A stretch of 64,000 nt of DNA from assembly GCA_964398945.1 (NCBI GenBank), contig CAYNOT010000019.1:1-64000 (forward strand), written 5' to 3'. Positions 34,180 to 42,738 of the stretch are shown piece after piece. A program made the translations under genes and the position numbers. Under the pieces are notes generated by a model that saw only the letters and a program-made list of their open reading frames with translations, did no database searches and had not been told where the DNA came from. Source of the DNA: JBGTGG01 sp964398945. Its GTDB lineage: Bacteria; Bacteroidota; Bacteroidia; Cytophagales; Cyclobacteriaceae. The first letter of the stretch is position 1. Each line of letters starts with the position of its first letter.

Positions 34180-35802
34180 CTACTTTACTTCAAAGTATTT
34201 AAAGATAGGATACTTTACCGAACGCTTGTCAATTCCATTGTTTTTAAAGTAACCATCAAAGAAATTCCAGGTGACCAACCCATCATCGGATTGTGGTTCA
34301 AGCATGTAGAAAATGAGGTTTGCCAATGGCTGCGCCAAATCAACAATAAAATCCCCTTGTTTCACACGATAGGTTTCCGTGCTGAATTTTCCTTCAACAG
34401 TTGCCATGTTGTGTTTTTCAAATGCGCGGTTGGCCAATGTGTATTTTTCAACCAAAAATGATTCACCGGAAGCGCGCATGGGCTTACCAACTTTTGTCAC
34501 GGTTGCCCCGTGTTTTTGTAAATGCCTGGCAATGGATTCAAACCCGGCAGGGATAATGTACCCTTTCGGTAATGTGCTTTCAACCGTTGCCTCAAAAGCA
34601 CTATTGTTTTCGATATTGTCAAGTTCAATAATATTGGGCGCGCGCAGGTATGAAATTTTCCCTTCGTTGTCTTTTACTTCATAGTAATCATAAACACGGT
34701 ACTTCGCCATCGGCTTTTCTAATGGCACCATTTTAAACCGGACACCCTTCTTTACTTTTCCGCCTTGTTCTTTTACCAAAGCAACCGCATCGGCTTCTGC
34801 TTTGGCGTTGATGGCCATCATTTCTTTTCCATGTTGGTTGGTGAATTCCAGGATTTCATTCACAAAAGCATGTGTGGAAGCCATGCGTTGGTACAACCGT
34901 TCATGCGCAAATGCTTCACTTAAAACCGCCATGCGGTTTCGCAACCCAAATTGATTGACGAGGTAACGCGGGTGATGGTTGTACGTATAAAACCTTTTGA
35001 TCGGCCATTCTTTGAACCCGTAGAAATCCCCAAAAGGCCCAAGGTAGATATCGTTTTTTCCCAACACCTTTTCTGTTACTTCTGGCAATAGAGTATTCCA
35101 TGTAAAATCATACGGTGCTTTCTCCCCGGCTGAGTGATAGCTTGGTGCCCACGTTAGAGAATATCCATGCCACGTTCCGTTGGTGGTGTGCAAGTCGACA
35201 AACAACGTGGGGTCCCACGGCACGATAATATTTTGAATTAGCCCGTTTGTTTCGAGTGCTTCCATTTTTATTCCATCACGGTTCAAATCCCAGCCCTCAC
35301 TACCGACACGAAGCCCGGCCTCGATCGGGCTTCCTTCCTGTGATGGACGGTTGTCTGCTCCAAACTTGTCGTTGGAATCAGTATTGTAAATAGGGGCAAA
35401 TAAAATGATTTGGTTTTTTAATAAGTGCGCTTTGTTGCCATGAAGGATTTCGCGCATCAACATCTGAAGAACTTCTTTTCCTTCTACTTCACCCGAATGG
35501 ATATTGCCCTGAATATAAATAATGGGTTTGCCACTTGCTTTTGCTTCCGCAGGTGTTGATACTTTTGGGTTGGCCAAAACCACTACCGGGATATCTTTTC
35601 CTTCCGGGCTTTTGCCCATTGAAATTTGTGTGGCATATCCGGATCCTTTTTTTACTTCATCAATAAACGCCATCACCTCCGCATAGGTAGAAGTTTCCTG
35701 ATAAGAAGTCCGTTCGGGTTTGGTCAGGAGTTCGGATGGCCATTGTTGGGCCGAAGATGTAAAGAAAATCAACTGAAAAATGTAGAGTAATTTTAATTTC
35801 AT
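34180..35802 (-). CDS. Exported M14 zinc carboxypeptidase-like protein
   Basis: The 540-residue protein has a signal peptide (about 1-18, ending SSAQ) and an M14 metallopeptidase domain: the zinc motif HSGEVEGKE (H-x2-E), the substrate-binding DSNDKFGADNRPSQEGSP / DLNRDGIKMEA stretch, and FVDLHTTNGTWHG with the third ligand His. The C-terminal third is a beta-rich extension. It probably removes C-terminal residues from peptides or cell-wall peptides. It lies in a tightly packed run: one base after the DUF4184 stop and three before the RidA start. Confidence 0.93.
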   Translation of the reverse strand: MKLKLLYIFQLIFFTSSAQQWPSELLTKPERTSYQETSTYAEVMAFIDEVKKGSGYATQISMGKSPEGKDIPVVVLANPKVSTPAEAKASGKPIIYIQGNIHSGEVEGKEVLQMLMREILHGNKAHLLKNQIILFAPIYNTDSNDKFGADNRPSQEGSPIEAGLRVGSEGWDLNRDGIKMEALETNGLIQNIIVPWDPTLFVDLHTTNGTWHGYSLTWAPSYHSAGEKAPYDFTWNTLLPEVTEKVLGKNDIYLGPFGDFYGFKEWPIKRFYTYNHHPRYLVNQFGLRNRMAVLSEAFAHERLYQRMASTHAFVNEILEFTNQHGKEMMAINAKAEADAVALVKEQGGKVKKGVRFKMVPLEKPMAKYRVYDYYEVKDNEGKISYLRAPNIIELDNIENNSAFEATVESTLPKGYIIPAGFESIARHLQKHGATVTKVGKPMRASGESFLVEKYTLANRAFEKHNMATVEGKFSTETYRVKQGDFIVDLAQPLANLIFYMLEPQSDDGLVTWNFFDGYFKNNGIDKRSVKYPIFKYFEVK

Positions 35803-35803
35803 G

Positions 35804-36541
35804 TTAAGATTTGATTTTTGAAAACATTCGAAATATTAAAGGCGCCACAATCAAAGCAATAACCAATGCCGATATACATGACACCACAATATTTCCATAT
35901 TCTCTATAGTTAAAACCATTGCCAAATCGAATAATTAGTATTGTCAAAATAACACAGAAAACAATAGTCCAATAAAAAAATGGATTACTACTTTCATCTC
36001 GATTTGATTTTGGAAGTCTATACAGAATAATAAAAATAACAATACCACCTAGAACTGTGCTCATGTGCTGAACAATTTTAAAAACCGGAAGCGCAGTGCC
36101 CAAAATTGAAATTGTATTTGACATCGGCTGAAATAGCTCAACAAAATATCCATTGAAATGAGTAAAGCTATCCCAAAGCAAATGTGAAGCCGCACCAATC
36201 AGAACAGAAAAAATTATTATGACCCAATGTGCCCTAAAATACATATTCCAATTAATGTTCGTGAATTCGTTAAGCCTCAAACTAATTTCCTTCGGAAGAT
36301 TAATAAACAAAGAGTTACGAACTATATTATGAAAAACAAAAGCAAGCATAATACTTAATGGCAAATCAAACCAAAAAAGGCCTGCCAATGTATGGCTGTA
36401 ATCGCTTTGAATTTTCATTCTTATAAAGTATTCAAAATCAGGAGCCATACTTCCTGCGACAAGCCCTGTTATGGATATATACTTTCTTGGCAAAAAACCA
36501 AGTGGGAGAACTATTGCAGGATGAGAAAATGTGAAAGGCAT
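35804..36541 (-). CDS. DUF4184 family membrane protein
   Basis: The 245-residue protein begins MPFTFSHPAIVLPLG, the typical DUF4184 start, followed by GLVAGSMAPDFEYFIRM and ASHLLWDSFTH, which put conserved His/Asp residues near the membrane as in the YdjM-like metal-dependent hydrolase relatives. Six or seven hydrophobic helices are predicted. ATG 36541 is chosen over 36598, which would overlap the deacetylase gene. Codon composition is more AT-rich than its neighbours, which may indicate separate acquisition. Function unknown. Confidence 0.9.
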   Translation of the reverse strand: MPFTFSHPAIVLPLGFLPRKYISITGLVAGSMAPDFEYFIRMKIQSDYSHTLAGLFWFDLPLSIMLAFVFHNIVRNSLFINLPKEISLRLNEFTNINWNMYFRAHWVIIIFSVLIGAASHLLWDSFTHFNGYFVELFQPMSNTISILGTALPVFKIVQHMSTVLGGIVIFIILYRLPKSNRDESSNPFFYWTIVFCVILTILIIRFGNGFNYREYGNIVVSCISALVIALIVAPLIFRMFSKIKS

Positions 36542-36548
36542 CCTTAAC

Positions 36549-37481
36549 TCATTTATTAAGTTCCAAAATAAACTCCGGGGTTTCGGGGTCGCCTTCAAAA
36601 AAATCCGCGCGCTTTCCCTGGCTCAATGCCCAACGATCAAGCCACGAAATCCCGTACCTTCCAAACGTGGTGATAGTGGTCTGATAGGCAGGGTCTTTCA
36701 AAACTTCGGTTTGGGATACAAAAGAATACCCATGTTTTTGAATCCGCTGTACGAGCGTTTCAATGTAATCCGCATTTAAGAGGCTGGCGTGGATCAACAA
36801 CGTTTGGTCGATGTTCCTTCCAAAAAGTGCTGTACTTATTTTTTCATAAAAAATAACTTTCTCCTCCATATAATCGACATAGGTTTCGCCAATGCGTTTC
36901 ATCAAACCGGTATTGTTGGTTTTGTATGCATCACTGTAAGCTTTCGCAAATAAATAATCGGTGTTGTCGATCGTGACGGGTGCGGCTATATATTGGTGGT
37001 CTTTTAAAAAAGCAGCAAGGGAATCAGCCCTGCCCTGTGTGGCGCCCACATGAAGAAAGGGGTGTCGAAAATATTTATAACCAAGCTTGTGTTTTTCTGC
37101 TAGTTTTCGCGTGACCTGTTCCCCTTTTAAAAGATCGGCAGTGTATTCTTCAAAAGAAACGGTATTGTAACTAAAATGGGAATAGGTGTGATTGCCCAGT
37201 TCAAGTCCGTTGCTCAACCATATTTCCAGCAAAGCAACTTCGTTGGGGTTCAGTTTTTCACTGTTGTAAAGTTTGCCTTCGTTCACATAGCCAATGGCCG
37301 GAATATGATATTCTTTAAAAACCGAAACCAGGCTTTTCGTGATTTTCATTTTTAATTCATCACCTCCTACACCATACGCAACGGTGGGCAAGTCATCAAC
37401 GGTGATGCATATACGCTTTTGCTGGGGCTGTGCCAGGATGGTTATTGAGAAGAAATAGATGATAATGAATATCCTGATCAT
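36549..37481 (-). CDS. Exported polysaccharide deacetylase (NodB-like)
   Basis: The 310-residue protein has a signal peptide (about 1-19, ending LAQ), then a NodB-homology domain: ICITVDDLPT with the catalytic/metal Asp pair near residues 27-29, LGNHTYSHFSY with the two metal His residues, and KYFRHPFLHVG with the conserved Arg. It likely removes N- or O-acetyl groups from a glycan. It is the upstream gene of the tight DUF4184-M14-RidA run, separated by seven bases from DUF4184. Confidence 0.92.
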   Translation of the reverse strand: MIRIFIIIYFFSITILAQPQQKRICITVDDLPTVAYGVGGDELKMKITKSLVSVFKEYHIPAIGYVNEGKLYNSEKLNPNEVALLEIWLSNGLELGNHTYSHFSYNTVSFEEYTADLLKGEQVTRKLAEKHKLGYKYFRHPFLHVGATQGRADSLAAFLKDHQYIAAPVTIDNTDYLFAKAYSDAYKTNNTGLMKRIGETYVDYMEEKVIFYEKISTALFGRNIDQTLLIHASLLNADYIETLVQRIQKHGYSFVSQTEVLKDPAYQTTITTFGRYGISWLDRWALSQGKRADFFEGDPETPEFILELNK

Positions 37482-37508
37482 TCGCTGGGTCTTTATTTTA
37501 TCCGTTAC

Positions 37509-38960
37509 TTAATGCTCTGAAAATATTTTAATTTTTCGATCTAGTGTTTTTCTTCCCACCGTGTAGGCATACGCTGAAGATGGTAAAAATTGAATGTGGA
37601 CATCTTTATAAATTTGCTCCCCTTCTTTATCAATCGTGGTAACGATCGGACTCTGCACGTTATTTTCCTGACAAAACCTTACCAGGCTTTTTAATTCACT
37701 TGGTTTATCATAATATCGATTAGACCACTTTATTTCCAAAGCCCAGATGGGTTTTAAGGTCTCCCCCAACCCAACCATATCCACTTCACCATTGCTCCAC
37801 CGTGCATACCAGGGAGTAAACCAATCACGGTGCATCCACTGCGCAAAAATTGCTGTCTCCACCATGTTGCCCATTTTTTCGTCTGTGGCCGTGATGGGTG
37901 AAAACAAAGCACTCCTTAAGGAAGGGTTAGTCAGGTAAATTTTAAAAAAATTATCGCGCTTAAAAAACTTTCCGCTTTGATCGATCCTTCTTATTATTTT
38001 GATCAAGTAAGCGGCTTCTAAATACTCCAAATACTTTTTTAGGGTATTTTTTGGTACCTGTGATTCTTTGCCCAATCTCTCCAGGGAGAATTCGCCTCCG
38101 CTATTGTACGCTATTGTAGTAAAAAGCGAATTCAATTCGCGTGTATCACTAATACCATACAAACCCGGGAGATCACGTAAGAGTACCTTGTCAACAATAT
38201 CTTGTCGGATATACCTACCCGGGTTAGCTTGTATTTTTTCAGAAAAGATTACTTCAGGGTAGCCGCCAAAATTTATGTAGTCAATAAAATGTTTGTTGAG
38301 CTCTGGCAAATGCCGCGAGGAGTAAAATTCAGCGACCTTTCCTTTCCATGTTAAAGGGATAGGATTAATTATCCTGTCCAATCCCTTTAGCGATATGTAT
38401 TCATTAAAAGTAAGTGGGGGCAATAAAAAATCTGTAAACCTTCCTGCTCCACTTTCATTGCTTGCAAATTTCAACGCAGCAGCAGCTGAACCGGATACAA
38501 TAAATTTATCTTTCCGATAACTATCCACTAATGATTTAAGATGGACTTCCCAATCGCGACAATATTGGATTTCATCAAAAATAATTAACCAATCATCTTT
38601 ATCTTTTAGTCCCGTTGCTTCTTTGGCGTATTTGAATAATAGTTCTAAGGATATATTGTTATAGATGGGGTTTTCAATGGTAATAAAAATGATTTTTTGT
38701 GGGTTTCTGCTATTTTGAATCAAATCTTCAACAATATGGTATAGCATCACAGTTTTACCAACACGTCTCGGCCCCATTAGCACAACAGCACGCCTTACTT
38801 CATTTTCATTGACCAGAACTTTGAATAAATCAAAATATAACCTTCTGGGCATTTGGTTATAATCCCGCTCAATATGCCCCTCCACCCACCATGGATTTTC
38901 AAACCGGATCCTATCCAGAACTTGTTCTTTAGGTACTTGTAAATGCATTTTTTTCTTCAT
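37509..38960 (-). CDS. AAA_14/DUF4143 ATP-binding protein
   Basis: The 483-residue protein has a P-loop ATPase domain (Walker A GPRRVGKT near residue 62; Walker B LIIFDEIQYCRDW near 146) and a C-terminal DUF4143 domain of the restriction-endonuclease-like fold (VDMVGLGETLKPIWALEIKWS: the D-x(n)-E-x-K pattern). Such proteins are abundant in Bacteroidota and archaea, often as strain-variable paralogues. Their role is unclear; mobile-element or defence functions have been guessed. The start region is AT-rich and monocistronic. Confidence 0.9.
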   Translation of the reverse strand: MKKKMHLQVPKEQVLDRIRFENPWWVEGHIERDYNQMPRRLYFDLFKVLVNENEVRRAVVLMGPRRVGKTVMLYHIVEDLIQNSRNPQKIIFITIENPIYNNISLELLFKYAKEATGLKDKDDWLIIFDEIQYCRDWEVHLKSLVDSYRKDKFIVSGSAAAALKFASNESGAGRFTDFLLPPLTFNEYISLKGLDRIINPIPLTWKGKVAEFYSSRHLPELNKHFIDYINFGGYPEVIFSEKIQANPGRYIRQDIVDKVLLRDLPGLYGISDTRELNSLFTTIAYNSGGEFSLERLGKESQVPKNTLKKYLEYLEAAYLIKIIRRIDQSGKFFKRDNFFKIYLTNPSLRSALFSPITATDEKMGNMVETAIFAQWMHRDWFTPWYARWSNGEVDMVGLGETLKPIWALEIKWSNRYYDKPSELKSLVRFCQENNVQSPIVTTIDKEGEQIYKDVHIQFLPSSAYAYTVGRKTLDRKIKIFSEH

Positions 38961-39069
38961 TTCAACAAAAATATCAAAATAAGATCAAATGATTGATCTT
39001 ATTTTGATAAAAACAGCGAATTAAGAAAATATCGTTAAAAAAAAGTAATTAAATGGTCCTCCTAGCTGA

Positions 39070-39966
39070 TCAATCAATATCCCTTCCCCGCACCAACCGC
39101 CACATCTCAAACCAATCCTGCCGATCCAATTCGATATTTAATGCATCCGCTGCCCCGGCTATACGTTCCGGTTTGGTTGTCCCGATAACAGGGACCCCGT
39201 TTGCCGGATGGCGCAACAACCAGGCTAACAATAATTGGGAAGTTGTGGCGCCATTGTACTTCTCCGATAAGATTTCAAAACCATTTTCCAGGCGCTTGCC
39301 TTGCTCGTCTGCTGCCCCAAAATGGGTTCCGCCCCCGAGCGGTGACCAGGCCATGGGTTTTACCCGGTTTTGAACAAGATGGTCCAATGATCCATCGGTA
39401 AGTGGGGTGTGGTGAAACAGTGACCATTCAATTTGATTGGTCACCAACGGAAATGGAAGGTACGCCTGTAGCATATCAAATTGGCGCACTGAAAAATTGG
39501 ATACCCCAAAATGCAACACCTTTCCCTGTTCTTTCAATGTTGAAAAAGCCTCCGTCACTTCAATCGGATTGAGCAATGGATCCGGACGATGGATCAATAA
39601 TAAATCAATGCGATCCGTGCTTAAGTTTTTCAACGATTTTTCAACCTGCTGTTGAATATGTGTTGAAGAAGTATCATAATGTTTTACCCAATTCTGTGGC
39701 ATCGCTTCCGAAGTAAGTTGAATGCCGCACTTGGTAACCAACTCCATGTCGTCACGCAACGAAGGGTTTTTTCTTAGCACTTCACCAAAGATTTTCTCAT
39801 TGCCGTAATCGCCATAGATGTCTGCGTGATCGAATGATGTGATCCCCAGATCAAGGGAAGTATTTACCAACATTTCCACTTGTGCGGTCTCTAATTTCCA
39901 ACGCCAGGCACCGGCTACAATACGTGATAATTCCGGTCCGTCTTTATGAAGCGTGATCCTTTCCAT
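39070..39966 (-). CDS. Aldo/keto reductase (YdhF-like)
   Basis: The 298-residue TIM-barrel protein shows the aldo/keto reductase catalytic set: DHADIYGDYGNEKIFGE with Asp and Tyr, Lys in LVTKCGIQL, and His in DLLLIHRPDPLL. The C-terminal GTTKPERIAGAADAL binds the NADPH phosphate. It is close to E. coli YdhF in motif order. Substrate unknown. Its ATG overlaps the purine nucleoside phosphorylase stop by one base. Confidence 0.93.
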   Translation of the reverse strand: MERITLHKDGPELSRIVAGAWRWKLETAQVEMLVNTSLDLGITSFDHADIYGDYGNEKIFGEVLRKNPSLRDDMELVTKCGIQLTSEAMPQNWVKHYDTSSTHIQQQVEKSLKNLSTDRIDLLLIHRPDPLLNPIEVTEAFSTLKEQGKVLHFGVSNFSVRQFDMLQAYLPFPLVTNQIEWSLFHHTPLTDGSLDHLVQNRVKPMAWSPLGGGTHFGAADEQGKRLENGFEILSEKYNGATTSQLLLAWLLRHPANGVPVIGTTKPERIAGAADALNIELDRQDWFEMWRLVRGRDID

Positions 39967-40778
39967 TATAGTCTTGAAATTAATTGAGTATATAAGGTAG
40001 TTAAGTCCGGTTCAGCTTTTCCGGCAGTGGCAATAATATCGGCAATGTTTGCAGGTGCAAGATTGTCGGGATCGCAATCATCGGTCAACACAGAAATGGC
40101 GCAACACAGCAGGCCCATGTGGTTTGCAACAATCACTTCGGGCACGGTAGACATGCCCACAGCATCCGCACCGATGCGTTTTAAATAGCGATACTCTGCA
40201 CGCGTTTCCAGGTTTGGCCCAACAACGGAAGCATACACACCCACACGGAGTGTGATATTATTTTCATTTGCTATGGCCATTAACTGCTCGTTCAATGTTT
40301 TCGAATAGGGCTGGCTCATGTCCGGGAACCGTGGCCCTAATTCATCCAGGTTTTTTCCTCGCAACGGGTTTTCCGGTTGTAAATTAATATGATCATCCAA
40401 CAACATCAACTCACCTTTTTTCCATTCAAGGTTTAAATTTCCGGCCGCATTCGATATCAATAAATTTTTGATGCCCAGCATTTTCATGACACGAACCGGC
40501 AATGTGATTTGCTGCATGGAATACCCTTCGTAATAATGAAAACGCCCCTGCATAACCAATACGCGTTTTCCGTGGATGGTTCCGAAAATCAATTTCCCTT
40601 TGTGATATTCGATAGTAGCAACCGGAAAATGTGGTATGTCATGATAATCGATTTGAATGGGGCTTTCTATTTTTTCAACAAAGGCATTTCCTAATCCTGT
40701 GCCCAACACAATGCCAATTTGCGGATCGGTAATGCCTTTGGTTTTAATAAACGTACATGCTTCCGTGATTTCTTCCAT
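39966..40778 (-). CDS. Purine nucleoside phosphorylase (trimeric type)
   Basis: The 270-residue protein is a trimeric-type purine nucleoside phosphorylase (PunA/PNP), splitting inosine and guanosine with phosphate. Evidence: GIVLGTGLGNAF (phosphate loop), MQGRFHYYEGYSMQQITLPVRVM, LISNAAGNLN, and the purine site ending in AVGMSTVPEVIVANH. It is the first gene of a two-gene operon with the aldo/keto reductase. Upstream lies a long repeat-filled gap. Confidence 0.95.
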   Translation of the reverse strand: MEEITEACTFIKTKGITDPQIGIVLGTGLGNAFVEKIESPIQIDYHDIPHFPVATIEYHKGKLIFGTIHGKRVLVMQGRFHYYEGYSMQQITLPVRVMKMLGIKNLLISNAAGNLNLEWKKGELMLLDDHINLQPENPLRGKNLDELGPRFPDMSQPYSKTLNEQLMAIANENNITLRVGVYASVVGPNLETRAEYRYLKRIGADAVGMSTVPEVIVANHMGLLCCAISVLTDDCDPDNLAPANIADIIATAGKAEPDLTTLYTQLISRL

Positions 40779-41316
40779 ACTTTATGATTGGCAAATTAAA
40801 TAATTGCCAATTGTTAATTGATCATCCATACAAAAAACATTAACGATATAGGTATCCACTTTTCTTAACCACATAGATACATAGTATGTTCTGTATCAAT
40901 TCAATAAGCAGATATTGTAAAACTTGACACCGCCACATGTGTATCCTCAATGTTTAAAAAGAGGGGAAACACAATAGAAAAACATTTTTTTTTCACATAG
41001 AGGTTGAGCGCAGCCCTATATGAAACTTTAAAATCCCATATCGTACTAAACCAATTTTAACTGTTGATGAGCATTTCAATGAATTGCCTAAGCTTTAAAT
41101 ATCTATGCAGCTATGTGGTTAAAAAAACAGGGATTTTTTAGACACAAACGGATGCGCCAATTAGAAATTCGCTAATCAGTAATTAACTGGACTTACGTAC
41201 AGGGCAACAAAGGCTCAAAGACACTAAGGTTTTTATTCCGAAGTGTACCCAAAATGAAATGTTTTTTCGTGTCTTGGTGACTTTGTGGCAAAAACCTGCG
41301 TAACATCAGTAATTAA
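40779..41316. other. Repeat-filled noncoding gap
   Basis: No gene is supported in these 540 bases. They contain a 258-bp foldback element (40865-41122) and a second, smaller foldback (41193-41303) flanked by 14-bp direct repeats, both described separately. Confidence 0.7.
40865..41122. repeat. 258-bp foldback (MITE-like) element
   Basis: The terminal 20 bases, TTAACCACATAGATACATAG at 40865-40884, reappear inverted at 41103-41122 with 18 of 20 matches; the outer 12 are perfect. The interior carries another CACATAGAGG word near 40996, so the end motif is partly reiterated. No transposase frame is inside. No clear target duplication is visible at the flanks. Confidence 0.65.
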
Positions 41317-41318
41317 CT
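41175..41318. repeat. Small foldback element flanked by 14-bp direct repeats
   Basis: The direct repeats ATCAGTAATTAACT (41175-41188 and 41305-41318) bracket an imperfect foldback (41193-41303) that begins TTACG and ends CGTAA. Arms such as CAAAGGCTCAAAGACAC and GTGTCTTGGTGACTTTG pair at about three-quarters of positions. The right direct repeat overlaps the TolC-family stop codon by two bases. Confidence 0.6.
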
Positions 41319-42738
41319 ACTCAACCGGGTACATTTCAATAATCCCGCCCGTCAAACGAAGGAGTTCGGTGCGACTGGTAATGAGTGCAAAAACCGCGAG
41401 GGATTTTTCTATTGCCGCATTGCGTGCATTTTCCTGGACGATACGTAAATCAATGGCACTTAACGCACCGTTTCGGTAACGCACATTTGCCAATTCCAAA
41501 TTCAATTCGGCAGCTTCCTCTTTTTCTATTGCAATGTTGACCAGTTGCCTGCGGAGGTTGTACAAATCATACGTTGCCAACAAATCGTTTTCAAGGGAAA
41601 GCTTCAATTGATTGGTGGTGAGCAACCCCATCTTCTCCTGGATTTGGGCATTCTCAATGGAGCGTTTTATTTGCCGGCCATTAAAGAGTGTCCAGCGCAA
41701 GCTAAGGTTTGCGTAAGCACCGTATGAATTACCCGAGAGGCTTTGATTGACAAACAAGGATTGATTATTGGTTTGAATTACCGGAAAGTTCGCGTCATCA
41801 TTCACATACCCGATTGTGTTTTTTTGTTCAGGCCCTGTAGCCGAGCGAAAATCAGCATTCAATCTGTCCAAACTTCCATTCGCACCAATATTCAAACCGA
41901 TTGTAGGATATAAATCCGACTGCATGAGTTTTGTGTTGTTGCGCAACAACTCCTGGTTGATGTACTGATTTTTCAAATTCGTGTTGGAGCGTACCATGCG
42001 CGCGCGCATTTCCGATAGTGAATAATTTTCCCCATGATAAAAAAGTGAATCCGTAAACACCCAATGATGATCGAGGCTATCGCTCAGGAGTACATTTAAA
42101 TTCCGAACGGTATTCCGGTATACAATTTCTTGCCGCAGCACATTTGCAGAATCCGTGAGGTAGTTGTTCTTTTCTTGCAACACATCAAAGGTAATGGCGC
42201 TTCCCAACTCCTTCCGAAGTTGAACAAACTCATACCGCTCTTTCGAGTAGGCCAGGTTTTTCTCCAGCACATTCAGGTTCTCCTTATCAAGCAACGCCTG
42301 GTAGTATGCCAGCACAATGCCTTGTACCACACCTTCAATAATGAACGCACTGTTGCCATAACTCAAATCTTCAAGTTGCTCTAGTCTTTCCTTTGTAAGG
42401 TTGATCGAAAAACCATCAAACAAAATAAACTGCGCATCTAATTGCCCATTGAGGTTGTCACTGATGTTCCTGCCGGGCACAGCAAAGGGGTTGGCGGGCT
42501 TGCGCTGAACAATTTGATTGTTTTGGTTTGAATTGAAAGTGATCAGGGGGTAACGTCCGGCTTGTCCCCATGTATTGCTATTTCGGGCAATTTCCAAATC
42601 CAGTTTTTGGATCTGGATATCAAAATTGTTTTTCAACCCGATTGCAATGGCTTCGCTAAGGCTTAGCGTTTGTTGCGCGAATGCTGCCGAACAAACAAAC
42701 AAGGAACCAAAAATCAATACAACCCTATTCAACCGCAT
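41317..42738 (-). CDS. TolC-family outer membrane efflux protein
   Basis: The 473-residue protein has a signal peptide (MRLNRVVLIFGSLFVCSAAFAQ) and two TolC/OEP repeats of long amphipathic helices (LSLSEAIAIGLKNNFDIQIQ; LELANVRYRNGALSAIDLRIVQENARN). It forms the outer-membrane tunnel of the RND system encoded just upstream. ATG 42738 is preferred because the signal peptide begins there; in-frame starts at 42747 and 42756 are possible. Either way the start overlaps the RND pump stop (42725), so the genes are coupled. Confidence 0.94.
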   Translation of the reverse strand: MRLNRVVLIFGSLFVCSAAFAQQTLSLSEAIAIGLKNNFDIQIQKLDLEIARNSNTWGQAGRYPLITFNSNQNNQIVQRKPANPFAVPGRNISDNLNGQLDAQFILFDGFSINLTKERLEQLEDLSYGNSAFIIEGVVQGIVLAYYQALLDKENLNVLEKNLAYSKERYEFVQLRKELGSAITFDVLQEKNNYLTDSANVLRQEIVYRNTVRNLNVLLSDSLDHHWVFTDSLFYHGENYSLSEMRARMVRSNTNLKNQYINQELLRNNTKLMQSDLYPTIGLNIGANGSLDRLNADFRSATGPEQKNTIGYVNDDANFPVIQTNNQSLFVNQSLSGNSYGAYANLSLRWTLFNGRQIKRSIENAQIQEKMGLLTTNQLKLSLENDLLATYDLYNLRRQLVNIAIEKEEAAELNLELANVRYRNGALSAIDLRIVQENARNAAIEKSLAVFALITSRTELLRLTGGIIEMYPVE

